Positions 40,750 through 48,566 of a stretch of 64,000 nt of DNA are shown here, in pieces (position 1 is the stretch's first letter; each line of letters opens with the position of its first letter). The position numbers and the translations under genes were made by a program. The notes under the pieces are model-generated. The model was not told the DNA's origin and ran no database searches. It was given only the letters and a program-made list of their open reading frames with translations. The stretch is taken from NCBI GenBank assembly GCA_001898625.1, contig MKUP01000028.1, positions 62,001 through 126,000 of the forward strand. The letters run 5' to 3'. Source of the stretch: Burkholderiales bacterium 67-32. Lineage in GTDB: Bacteria; Pseudomonadota; Gammaproteobacteria; Burkholderiales; Burkholderiaceae_B.

Positions 40750-41222
40750 GCAGCACCTTCTTCCCCTATACGTTGAGCCGCAATGCGTACGGCCGGCTGA
40801 TCTGCACCCCCACCGACGGCGGGCCGGCCGAGGAAGTGACGCCCGTGCGCGCCTTCCCCATCGATACCGAGTCCGAGGACATCTCGCTGGTCGGCCCGGG
40901 TGGGCACGAAGTGGCGTGGATCTCCCGCCTGGCGGACCTGCCGCCCGAGGCGCGGGAAATGGTGCGCGAAGAACTCGGCCACCGCGAATTCATGCCCGAG
41001 ATCCAGCGCATCGTGCAGGTGGCGAGCTACGTCACGCCCACGACCTGGACCGTCCGGACCAGCCGCGGCGAAGCCCGGCTGTGGCTCAAGAGCGAACAGG
41101 ACATCCGGCGCATTTCCCAGTCCAAGCTCCTGATCTCGGACGGCCACGGCATCCACTTCCTGATACGCGACCTGGAACGCCTGGACCGCGCCAGCCGCCG
41201 CATCCTGGACCGCTTTCTCTGA
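40746..41222 (+). CDS. DUF1854-family protein
   Basis: This 158-residue protein has no signal or membrane helix. It begins with a beta-rich part (LSRNAYGRLICTP, VTPVRAFPIDTESEDISLVGPGGHEVAWI) and continues with an acidic helix (EAREMVREELGHREFMPEIQRI) and a second beta unit (TTWTVRTSRGEARL, KLLISDGHGIHFLI). I assign it to DUF1854 from memory of the family pattern; members tend, as I recall, to accompany this ABC exporter type and cyanophycin genes. ATGA overlap with the exporter gene implies coupled expression and perhaps a physical partnership. Confidence 0.75.
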   Translation: MSSTFFPYTLSRNAYGRLICTPTDGGPAEEVTPVRAFPIDTESEDISLVGPGGHEVAWISRLADLPPEAREMVREELGHREFMPEIQRIVQVASYVTPTTWTVRTSRGEARLWLKSEQDIRRISQSKLLISDGHGIHFLIRDLERLDRASRRILDRFL

Positions 41223-41231
41223 GTTCCGGCA

Positions 41232-41247
41232 CGCCCCTCCCGGGGCG
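41232..41247. terminator. GC-rich hairpin between convergent operons
   Basis: CGCCCC-TCCC-GGGGCG lies in the 27-base gap between the convergent DUF1854 and DegT genes. No U tract on either strand, so it is a weak terminator candidate. Confidence 0.4.
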
Positions 41248-41249
41248 CG

Positions 41250-42470
41250 TCAGGACGCCAGGATCCCGCAGATCGCTTCGAACCGCTCATCGTCCAGCCA
41301 GTGGCTGTTGGTGATCGACAGCGCGCGCGCCGCGAAATCACGGGCATGGGGCACCGGCGCGTCGGCGACGATGGGGCGCAGGTAGCCGTAGTCGGGCAGG
41401 GTGTGCACGAACAGGGGGCCCACGCCCAGTCCCGCGCCCCATAGCCGGTCCAGCGCGCGCCGCCGCGACGGCGCGTCGGGCAGCAACAGCATGAAGAATG
41501 GCCAGACGCCGTCGCCGCCGGCGATGTCCTGCATCACCCGTACCCCGGGCAGGTCTTGCAGCCGCCCCAGGCGCCGCTGCGCGCGCGCCCGGGCTTCGTC
41601 CAGGAACGCCGGCAGGCGGCGGGCCGCCCGCGCGCCCACGCCGCGGCGCCAGCGGCCGACCCGATGGATGGGGATGTCGAGCGAGAAATCGTCGCCGGCG
41701 GCCCGCACGGGATCGCCGGCGCGCAAGGCCGCGCGCTGCGGGTTGCCGTAGGCCAGGCGCATGCCGCGCGGCCCGTACAGCAGCGCGTAGGCCAGGAGTT
41801 CCAGGCTGCGGCGCGCCTCCCATCCCGGCCGGCTGCCGACGGTGCGCGCGCTGGTGGCGCGCAATTCGTCGCGCAGCGCGGGATCGCGCGCCAGCAGCAG
41901 GCCGCCTTCGTAGATGCTCAGGCCCTTGCCGGCGGCCAGGCTGAAGAAGCCGATGTCGCCGTCCAGGCCGACGCTGCGTCCGTTGCGCCGGGCCCCCAGC
42001 GCCTGTGCCGCATCCTCGATGACGGCCGCGCCGCAGCGGGCGGCGCAGCGCAGCGCGGTGGCGGTGTCGGCCACGCGTCCGGCCAGGTGGGTGACCACGA
42101 TGGCCAGCGTATCGTCGTCGCAGGCCGCTTCGAGCGCGGCCGGGTCGAGGTCGAAATGGCCGGGGGCGAGGTCGCACAGCTTCATGCGCAGTCCGCAGTG
42201 ATGGACCGCCAGCGCGACCAGCGGGCAGGTGTAGGCGGGCAGGATGACGGTCTTGCGCGGGCTGCGCCGGGCCAGCGTCAGCAGCGAGACGACCAGGCTG
42301 GAGGTGCCGGAGCATTCCAGTTGCAAGGCGTCGACGCCCAGCCAGGACGCGATGCGCGCCTCCAGGTCGGCGGGGCCGCCGGGCAAGAGATCGTTCCAGC
42401 GCAGCGGCAGGCCCGCCGTGGGCGGGATGTCGCGCCCACGGGCGCCGGCTGCGAGCCTAGGCGTCGGCAC
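41250..42470 (-). CDS. DegT/DnrJ/EryC1-family PLP aminotransferase
   Basis: This 406-residue sugar-type aminotransferase has the family pattern: CSGTSSLVVSLLTLA, VILPAYTCPLVALAV, VIEDAAQALGARRNG and the PLP lysine in FFSLAAGKGLSIYEGGLL. DegT enzymes usually transaminate keto-sugars bound to nucleotides, ArnB being one example. It is last in a seven-gene minus-strand operon (from the ATPase gene at 46532) and overlaps the second small transporter gene by 14 bases. Together with the ArnEF-like pair this hints at an amino-sugar or amino-lipid modification, but the usual partner enzymes are missing. Confidence 0.82.
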   Translation of the reverse strand: MPTPRLAAGARGRDIPPTAGLPLRWNDLLPGGPADLEARIASWLGVDALQLECSGTSSLVVSLLTLARRSPRKTVILPAYTCPLVALAVHHCGLRMKLCDLAPGHFDLDPAALEAACDDDTLAIVVTHLAGRVADTATALRCAARCGAAVIEDAAQALGARRNGRSVGLDGDIGFFSLAAGKGLSIYEGGLLLARDPALRDELRATSARTVGSRPGWEARRSLELLAYALLYGPRGMRLAYGNPQRAALRAGDPVRAAGDDFSLDIPIHRVGRWRRGVGARAARRLPAFLDEARARAQRRLGRLQDLPGVRVMQDIAGGDGVWPFFMLLLPDAPSRRRALDRLWGAGLGVGPLFVHTLPDYGYLRPIVADAPVPHARDFAARALSITNSHWLDDERFEAICGILAS

Positions 42471-42867
42471 GGCCGGACTCCGGATGGAGGGGCCGCGATT
42501 CGCTGGCCTCGCCGAAGGCCAGGCAGACGATGCCGCCGATGATCAGCAGCGCGCCCAGCATCTGGTTGGTGGTGATGTGTTCGTCGAACAGCCAGACCGA
42601 CACCAGCATGACGGTCACGACTTCGAGGTGGGAGGCGGCGAAGGCCGGCCCGATGGGCGCGCGCTTGAGCAGCGACATCCAGGTGAAGAAGGCGCCGATG
42701 TAACCGACGAAAGCGCCATAGATCCACGGTTGGCCGAACACCCGCATGAGCCAGTCCAGGTCGGCCGCCAGCGGCATCGCATGATTGGCGGCGTACTTGA
42801 AGCTGATCTGCGCCAGCGTGTCGAAGGCCATCAGCAGGCCGAAGCCGATCAGGTAGAAGCGGCGCAT
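42457..42867 (-). CDS. EamA/SMR-like small membrane transporter, subunit 2
   Basis: The product is 136 residues with four predicted helices, opening MRRFYLIGFGLLMAFDTLAQISFKYAA and containing the EamA-type GALLIIGGIVCLAFGE. The ATG at 42867 shares its A with the upstream stop (TGATG); a GTG one codon earlier is also possible. It is one of two adjacent half-size drug/metabolite transporters that probably form a heterodimer like ArnE/ArnF, which flips a lipid-linked amino sugar. The hydrophilic tail SESRPLHPESGRADA extends into the DegT gene overlap. Confidence 0.75.
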   Translation of the reverse strand: MRRFYLIGFGLLMAFDTLAQISFKYAANHAMPLAADLDWLMRVFGQPWIYGAFVGYIGAFFTWMSLLKRAPIGPAFAASHLEVVTVMLVSVWLFDEHITTNQMLGALLIIGGIVCLAFGEASESRPLHPESGRADA

Positions 42868-43223
42868 CACGGTATCCCCACGACCGCCACGCCGGCGGCG
42901 ATCAGCGCGATGCCGGCCACCCGCAGCGGTGTCAGGCGTTCGTTGAACAGGAAGCGGCCGGCGATCATGATGGCGACGATGTTGATCGAGCCCAGCAGTA
43001 CGCCCTCGGACAGCGGCACCAGCGACAGGAAGGCCAGCCAGACGACGAATTCCAGGATATAGCAGGCGATCCCTATCCAGATCCAGGGTCGCCGCGCCAG
43101 CTCGCGCCAGTAGCGCAGGCCGCTGCCGTCGGTGGGCGTGGAGGCGGCCGCCTTGAAGGCGAGCTGGCCGCCGGTGTCGACCAGGACGTTCAGCGTCCAG
43201 AGCAGGGCGACGAGCGGTGTCAT
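42867..43223 (-). CDS. EamA/SMR-like small membrane transporter, subunit 1
   Basis: This 118-residue four-helix protein starts at ATG 43223 overlapping the hydrolase stop (ATGA). Helices: LVALLWTLNVLVDTGGQLAFKAA, WIWIGIACYILEFVVWLAFL, LLGSINIVAIMIAG and VAGIALIAAGVAVVGIP. It pairs with the next gene as a likely heterodimeric flippase or metabolite transporter. The pair being co-translated, each about 120-136 residues, is the ArnE/ArnF arrangement. Confidence 0.75.
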   Translation of the reverse strand: MTPLVALLWTLNVLVDTGGQLAFKAAASTPTDGSGLRYWRELARRPWIWIGIACYILEFVVWLAFLSLVPLSEGVLLGSINIVAIMIAGRFLFNERLTPLRVAGIALIAAGVAVVGIP

Positions 43224-44062
43224 CGCGCCGCCTGCGGTGCGGCGCCTTCGCGCTGCGCGGCGATCTCGGAGAAGAACTCGGCCGACTCGCGTATGACTTC
43301 GCGGCGCTCGCGGTCCACCGTGATCATGTGATAGCTGTCGTGCAGCAGTACCAGCTTGGAGGGGCCGCTGACGCGTTCCATGACCAGGTGGGCGTTGCCG
43401 ACGCTGGCCATGTCGTCCTCGGCGGCGTGCATGACCAGGCAGGGCGCGCGCACCTGGCGCAGTTGGCGGCGCACCGTGGCCGACAGATCGATGAGCTCGG
43501 TCAGCGAGGACCAGGGGTTGCCGGGCAGGCCGGCGTCGGCGCTGTCGCCGCCCAGCATGCTGGAGGACACCGCCGCGCGCAGCCGTTCGTCTTTCAGGCC
43601 GTAGGGGGGCTCTTCGTCGAACGTCTTGTCCTGGAACAGGTTGAAGCGCTTGAACCACGGCAGCAGGAACGACAGGCGCCAGTACCAGGGGATGTTCCAG
43701 CCGTCGTAGCGGAAGGTGGCGCCGTAGACGCCGACACCGGCGATGTCGTCGGGCCGGTCGGCCGCGGCCTTCAGGGCCAGCACCGCGCCCATCGACAGGC
43801 CGGCGACGAAGCAATGGTCGACGTCGCGGCGCAGGCGGTCGACGCCCTCTAGCACGCTGGCGTACCAATCCTTCCAGCCGGTGCGGACGAGATCGTCGAG
43901 GTCGCCGCAATGGCCCGCCAGCTGCATGCCGTAGACCGTGAAGCCGGCCCGGTGCAGGCCCTTGCCGACGGTACGCATTTCATTGGGGGTGCCGGTCAGG
44001 CCATGGATGAGCAGCACGCCCGCGCGGCCGCCTTCGAAATAGAAATCCGCGGATTTGATCAT
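43220..44062 (-). CDS. Alpha/beta hydrolase (carboxylesterase-like)
   Basis: The product is 280 residues from ATG 44062. The oxyanion region is VLLIHGLTGTPNEM, the nucleophile elbow FVAGLSMGAVLA, the acid VMHAAEDDMAS and the catalytic histidine in LLHDSYHMIT. The pattern resembles the Est30/monoacylglycerol-lipase type that hydrolyses carboxylic esters. There is no signal peptide, so it acts in the cytoplasm. In this operon it could remove an acyl group from a precursor or recycle an intermediate. Open frame upstream of the start belongs to an untranslated register. Confidence 0.8.
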   Translation of the reverse strand: MIKSADFYFEGGRAGVLLIHGLTGTPNEMRTVGKGLHRAGFTVYGMQLAGHCGDLDDLVRTGWKDWYASVLEGVDRLRRDVDHCFVAGLSMGAVLALKAAADRPDDIAGVGVYGATFRYDGWNIPWYWRLSFLLPWFKRFNLFQDKTFDEEPPYGLKDERLRAAVSSSMLGGDSADAGLPGNPWSSLTELIDLSATVRRQLRQVRAPCLVMHAAEDDMASVGNAHLVMERVSGPSKLVLLHDSYHMITVDRERREVIRESAEFFSEIAAQREGAAPQAAR

Positions 44063-44088
44063 GAGGTGAAGAATGGACCGCCCGGGGT

Positions 44089-44844
44089 TCAGGCGGTGCT
44101 GGCTGCTGCCGGCGCGATCGTGAAGCCGCGCGGAGGTTGCGCGATGGCGTGCAACTGGCCTTTCAGGATGAAGTCGAGCGCATTGCGGGCCTCGTCGAAG
44201 CCGGCAATGGGAATGTGCACCAGGCCGTGTTCGCGGCAGTAGTCGATCAGGCGGTGCTTGGCCAGCACGAAATCGACCGTGCCCGACACGCAGAAGTCCG
44301 AGGCGCCGTCGCCCACGTACAGGATCTTCTCGTGCAGGCCGCGCACGCCCGAGCCGTAGGAGCACTTGCAGGTGCCGCTGGCCTTGCGGCAGGCGGCGTC
44401 GGCGTAGGGGAAGGTCAGCCGCCAGCTGCGCGGGCCGGCCTGTTCGAAGCGGTTGGCCACCACGGGCAGGTCAGCCAGCCCATGGCGTTCCATGATGGCC
44501 GTGATTACGCCGGCCAGGCCGTCGCTGACGATGTGCACCGGCGTGCCGAGGCGGCGCGCCTGGGCCACGAATTCGGGGAAGGCCGGGTCGATCTCGATGT
44601 TCGCCACCAGGGCGTCCAGTTCTTCCTTGCTTGCGTCCAGCAGCGCGATTTGCTTGGCCATGCACTCGCGCGAGCCGATTTCCCCCCGTTCCCACGCGTC
44701 TTCCAGCTCTTGCCATCCCGGCCGGCCGAAATGTTCAAGCAGGGTGTCGGTGACATCCTGCTTGGAAATGGTGCCGTCGAAGTCGCACAACACGATCCAT
44801 TCGGATCCGGGTTGTTCATCGGCGGCGTACTGACTGAGCAACAT
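44089..44844 (-). CDS. HAD-superfamily phosphatase (MtnX/SerB-like)
   Basis: This 251-residue HAD subclass I phosphatase has motif I WIVLCDFDGTISKQDVTD with the nucleophile Asp, motif II HIVSDGL, and the late motif ILYVGDGASDFCV. The small-molecule specificity domain contains a CKCSYG segment after SGTCK. Overall it resembles MtnX, the enolase-phosphatase-like enzyme of methionine salvage, and phosphoserine phosphatase. No other methionine-salvage gene is present, so a biosynthetic phosphatase role within the operon seems more likely. It lies 9 bases after the membrane-fusion gene start-side neighbour and 26 before the hydrolase. Confidence 0.78.
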   Translation of the reverse strand: MLLSQYAADEQPGSEWIVLCDFDGTISKQDVTDTLLEHFGRPGWQELEDAWERGEIGSRECMAKQIALLDASKEELDALVANIEIDPAFPEFVAQARRLGTPVHIVSDGLAGVITAIMERHGLADLPVVANRFEQAGPRSWRLTFPYADAACRKASGTCKCSYGSGVRGLHEKILYVGDGASDFCVSGTVDFVLAKHRLIDYCREHGLVHIPIAGFDEARNALDFILKGQLHAIAQPPRGFTIAPAAASTA

Positions 44845-44853
44845 GGCAAGCCT

Positions 44854-45756
44854 TTAGGGAAGGAAGCGGACCAGCACGCGCTGGCCGACACGCAACTTTT
44901 CGGGGTTTTCGATCGACAGCAGGCTTTCGACGCCGCGGCGGCTGATCCGCTCCTGCGGGTCGTCGCCGGGCGACATGAGCTGGAACACGCTGCCTATGCG
45001 TTCCAGGCGCGCCGGGATGGGGGTGCCGCCGGGGGCGGATTCTTCCACGATCTCGGCCTGCATGCCGGTTTTCAGCGCCGCGACGTAGGCTTCGTTCACC
45101 TCGGCGCGGACGATCAGGCGCCGCTTGGGCAGCAGGCGCAGCATTTCGGTCTGGGCAGTGACCGCGTTGCCGACCTGCACCTCCAGGCCGACGACCTCGC
45201 CATCCACGGGCGAGCGGACCTGCTGGCGCTCCAGCGTCCATTGCGCAGCCCGCAATTTCTGGCGCGCGACGTCCACCGCCGCCTGGGCCGCCAAGGCCTC
45301 GGCCTCGGCCTGGGCCACGGCGTTGCGCGCATCGTCGGCCGCCTGGCCGTCGATGGCGCCGCCGGCGGCGGCCTCGGCCAGCCGCTGGGCGCGCTGTTTC
45401 AGTCCGGGCAGGCGGCTGCGCAGCACACGCTCTTGGGCTTGCGTCTGACGCAATTCCGCATCGGCCGCATCGACGGCCAGCTGGGCCGCCGCCGGATTGA
45501 ACTCGATCAGCGCCTGGCCCTTCTTGACCTGGTCGCCGTCGTGCACCGCCACCCGCGCGACGGTGCCGTCCACGGCCGCGCCCACGCGCACCAGACCGCC
45601 TTCGACGTCCACGCGTCCGCGCGCGACGGCGGCGTAGGGCGGCTGGTCGGCCACGGGGGCTTGCGCCTGTTGCTGGCGGGAACACGAGGCCAGCAGCACG
45701 CCGCCGGTCAGCGCGGCCAGGATTCCAAGGCGAAGAGTAGTGAAAAGCTTAGGCAC
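44854..45756 (-). CDS. HlyD/DevB-type membrane-fusion lipoprotein
   Basis: The product is 300 residues from a GTG at 45756. The signal ends in the lipobox GVLLASC. A split biotinyl-lipoyl-like fold is seen (VGAAVDGTVARVAVHDGDQVKKGQALIEF trimmed; later VRSPVDGEVVGLEVQVG) around a long alanine-rich helical hairpin (about residues 90-170), then a beta-barrel domain (RLIVRAEVNEAYVAALKTG). It would bridge an inner-membrane ABC transporter to an outer-membrane channel. The partner ATPase is directly upstream; the permease and channel are probably those at 27003-29583. Confidence 0.85.
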   Translation of the reverse strand: MPKLFTTLRLGILAALTGGVLLASCSRQQQAQAPVADQPPYAAVARGRVDVEGGLVRVGAAVDGTVARVAVHDGDQVKKGQALIEFNPAAAQLAVDAADAELRQTQAQERVLRSRLPGLKQRAQRLAEAAAGGAIDGQAADDARNAVAQAEAEALAAQAAVDVARQKLRAAQWTLERQQVRSPVDGEVVGLEVQVGNAVTAQTEMLRLLPKRRLIVRAEVNEAYVAALKTGMQAEIVEESAPGGTPIPARLERIGSVFQLMSPGDDPQERISRRGVESLLSIENPEKLRVGQRVLVRFLP

Positions 45757-45770
45757 GAGCTCGAGAGTTC

Positions 45771-46532
45771 CTAGGTTTCGGCGACCAGCGCACCGGTGCG
45801 CCTGTCGTCCAGGATGCGCCCATCTTCCATGGTCAGGACGCGGTCGGCATGGCTGATCAGGCGCGGATCGTGGCTGACGCACAACACCGTGGCGCCGTGG
45901 CGCTTGGCGATGCGGTGCAGGATGTCGATGACTTTCATGCCGTTGCCGGCGTCCAGCGCGCTGGTCGGTTCGTCCGCAAAGAGCAGTTCGGGTTCCTTGG
46001 CGAGCGCGCGGGCGATGGCCACGCGCTGCTGTTCGCCGCCCGAGAGGCCCGACGGCCGCTGGCGGGCTCGTCCGCTCATGCCCACTTCTTCGAGGGCGGC
46101 CCAGGCCTGTTCCTCGGCCTGCGGCTTGGACAGGCCCACGTAGCGCAGGGGCAGGACGACCTGTTCGACAGCCGTCAGCGCGGGAAAGAGGTTGAAGCCC
46201 TGGAAGACGAAGCCGGTATGCATCAGCCGGAAACGTTCAAGCTCTTGAAGCTGTAACAGGCCGAGATCCTGGCCCAGGGCGCGCACCATGCCGGCATCCG
46301 GACGCAGCATGCCGCTGAGTATGGCCAGCAGGGTGCTCTTGCCGCAGCCCGATGGCCCAGAAATCAATGTCAGTTCGCCGGGCATGATGCTAACCGACAA
46401 ATCTCGCAAAATGCGCTCGCGAACATTACCGGATAGAAAGGATTTGCTGAGGGACTCGGCGACGAGACTCGGTGTGTTCCCTGAGGGATTCCCCGATGTG
46501 CGGCCTGTGGCCTGGGGCTCGGTCGCCCGCAT
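45771..46532 (-). CDS. MacB/LolD/DevA-type ABC ATPase
   Basis: The product is 253 residues from ATG 46532 with GGAG eight bases upstream. Walker A is SGPSGCGKSTLL, the signature LSGGEQQRVAIARALA, Walker B LLFADEPTSALD and the switch His in VLCVSHDPRLI. GFVFQGFNLFPALTAVEQV is typical of the MacB/LolD/DevA group that drives FtsX-type permeases. No permease is encoded in this operon; the only FtsX-type permease in the window lacks an ATPase and lies at 27003. It is the first gene of a seven-gene operon. Confidence 0.88.
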   Translation of the reverse strand: MRATEPQATGRTSGNPSGNTPSLVAESLSKSFLSGNVRERILRDLSVSIMPGELTLISGPSGCGKSTLLAILSGMLRPDAGMVRALGQDLGLLQLQELERFRLMHTGFVFQGFNLFPALTAVEQVVLPLRYVGLSKPQAEEQAWAALEEVGMSGRARQRPSGLSGGEQQRVAIARALAKEPELLFADEPTSALDAGNGMKVIDILHRIAKRHGATVLCVSHDPRLISHADRVLTMEDGRILDDRRTGALVAET

Positions 46533-46552
46533 GGCAACGTCTCCAACTGGCT

Positions 46553-46579
46553 GAAAAAACAAAACCCGGCAAGGCCGGG
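46553..46579 (-). terminator. Rho-independent terminator, possibly also an attenuator
   Basis: On the minus strand CCCGGC-CTT-GCCGGG is followed by TTTTGTTTTTT. It ends transcripts from the MHS transporter gene. It lies only 20 bases before the ATPase start, so a promoter above it would place it in the ATPase leader. Confidence 0.8.
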
Positions 46580-46627
46580 ATTGTAACGCTTGGTACGATA
46601 ACCCAAGTCTTGCGATCGTGGGAAGCC

Positions 46628-46661
46628 TTGCAACAACCCGCCTTGGAGCGGGTTGTTGCAA
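46628..46661 (-). terminator. Long hairpin just after the MHS transporter gene
   Basis: TTGCAACAACCCGC and GCGGGTTGTTGCAA form a perfect 14-bp stem with a six-base loop, 10 bases after the stop codon. No T run follows directly; the canonical terminator lies 50 bases further. It may protect the 3' end or act as a first terminator. Confidence 0.55.
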
Positions 46662-46671
46662 ACACGCCGAA

Positions 46672-48348
46672 TCAGTCCTCCAGGCGGTTGTCCTTGGTTT
46701 CCCGGACGAACAGGGTGCCGATGACCAGGCTCATCACGGCGACGATGATGGGGTACCACAACCCGTTATAGATATTGCCGGTGGCCGCCACGATGGCGAA
46801 GGCGGTGGTGGGCAGAAAGCCGCCGAACCAGCCGTTGCCGATGTGGTAGGGCAGGCTCATCGAGGTGTAGCGGATGCGGGTGGGGAACATTTCGACCAGC
46901 ATGGCCGCGATGGGGCCGTAGACCATGGTGACCAGGATCACCAGCAGTGTCAGCAGCAGCACCAGCATGGTCTTGTTGACCTGGGCCGGGTCGGCCTTGG
47001 CGGGGTAGCCGTGGTTGCGGATTTCCGAGGTCAGCCGGGCCTTGAGCTCGTCGCCGCGGGTCTTGAACTCGGCCGCCGCCAGGCCCGCGCCTTCGAAGGA
47101 CTCGATCGTGGTGTCGCCCACCTTGACCTTGGCCACGGATCCCGCCGGGGCCGCCTCGTTGCTGTAGTTCACCGAGTTCGAGGCCAGGAAGGACTTGACC
47201 TGGTCGCAGGAGCTGACGAACTTGGCGGTGCCCACGGGGTTGAACTGGAACGAGCAGGTCTTGGGGTCGGCCACGACCACCACCGGCGCCTTGGCCTGCG
47301 CCGCTTCCAGCGCCGGGTTGGCGTAGTGCGTGATGGCCTTGAACAACGGGAAGTAGGCGAGGGCGGCGATCAGGCAGCCGGCCATGATGATGGGCTTGCG
47401 GCCTATCCTGTCCGACAGCGAGCCGAAGATCAGGAAGAAGGGCGTGCCGATCAGCAGGGCCAGGGCGATCAGGATGTTGGCCGTGGTGGCGTCTACCTTC
47501 AGAGTCTGGGTCAGGAAGAACAGCGAATAGAACTGTCCCGTGTACCAGACCACGGCCTGGCCGGCGGTCAGGCCCAGCAGCGCCAGCAGGACCACCTTCA
47601 GGTTGCTCCACCGGCCGAAGGACTCGGTCAGCGGCGCCTTCGATTCCTTGCCCTCGGCCTTCATGCGCTGGAAGGCGGGCGACTCGTTCAGCTTGAGCCG
47701 GATCCAGACCGAAATCGCCAGCAGGAAGATGGAGACCAGGAACGGGATGCGCCATCCCCAAGCGGCGAAGGCTTCTTCACCGGTGGCGTTGCGCACGCCC
47801 AGGATCACCAGCAGGGACAGGAACAGGCCCAGGGTGGCCGTGGTCTGGATCCAACTGGTGTAGGCGCCGCGCTTGCCCTGCGGGGCATGCTCGGCCACGT
47901 AGGTGGCCGCGCCGCCGTACTCGCCGCCCAGCGCCAGGCCTTGTGCCAGCCGCAGGATGATGAGAATGACGGGTGCCGCGATGCCGATGGAGGCGTACGA
48001 GGGCAGTATCCCGACGATGAAGGTCGACAGGCCCATGATCAGGATGGTGATCAGGAAGGTGTACTTGCGCCCGACCATGTCTCCCAGCCGGCCGAACACC
48101 AGGGCCCCGAACGGCCGGACCGCGAAGCCCGCCGCGAATGCCAGCAGCGCGAAGATGAAGGCCGCGGTGTCGTTGACCCCCGAGAAGAACTGTTTGGCGA
48201 TGATGGCGGCCAGCGAGCCGTAAAGATAGAAGTCGTACCACTCGAAAACCGTGCCTAGCGACGAGGCGAAGATCACGCGCCGCTCTTCCTTGGTCATGGG
48301 ACGCGCGGCCGGAGTCGGCGCCCCTGAACTGCTGACGGTGGTGCTCAT
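46672..48348 (-). CDS. MHS-family major facilitator transporter with inserted loop domain
   Basis: This 558-residue proton symporter is related to ProP, KgtP and ShiA. Landmarks are SSLGTVFEWYDFYLYGSLA at the start, GRLGDMVGRKYTF and QGLALGGEYGGAATYVAEHAP. Twelve helices are predicted, but a soluble insert of about 105 residues (from about residue 375) interrupts the C-terminal half between helices 8 and 9; it has two cysteines (DPKTCSFQF, VSSCDQV). Members transport metabolites such as osmolytes, dicarboxylates or shikimate. It has its own terminator and AGGAG-led start, so it appears monocistronic. Confidence 0.85.
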   Translation of the reverse strand: MSTTVSSSGAPTPAARPMTKEERRVIFASSLGTVFEWYDFYLYGSLAAIIAKQFFSGVNDTAAFIFALLAFAAGFAVRPFGALVFGRLGDMVGRKYTFLITILIMGLSTFIVGILPSYASIGIAAPVILIILRLAQGLALGGEYGGAATYVAEHAPQGKRGAYTSWIQTTATLGLFLSLLVILGVRNATGEEAFAAWGWRIPFLVSIFLLAISVWIRLKLNESPAFQRMKAEGKESKAPLTESFGRWSNLKVVLLALLGLTAGQAVVWYTGQFYSLFFLTQTLKVDATTANILIALALLIGTPFFLIFGSLSDRIGRKPIIMAGCLIAALAYFPLFKAITHYANPALEAAQAKAPVVVVADPKTCSFQFNPVGTAKFVSSCDQVKSFLASNSVNYSNEAAPAGSVAKVKVGDTTIESFEGAGLAAAEFKTRGDELKARLTSEIRNHGYPAKADPAQVNKTMLVLLLTLLVILVTMVYGPIAAMLVEMFPTRIRYTSMSLPYHIGNGWFGGFLPTTAFAIVAATGNIYNGLWYPIIVAVMSLVIGTLFVRETKDNRLED

Positions 48349-48566
48349 GAAGGAATGTCTCCTGGGTGGGCCTGCTGTAAAGGAGTAATAGTTGGAACGG
48401 CAGACTGGCCCTCGGCCACGGGCGCCTCGGGCTTGAAACCAGAGTAGAAACAGTTACTGACGCGGCACTGACAAGTTGCTGACGGGGAACTGAATTTTCA
48501 CGAACCGGTGATATGGCCGGGTTTCGGACGCGCTGGCGTGGCGGCGGCGAGACGCCGCCGGCGGAG

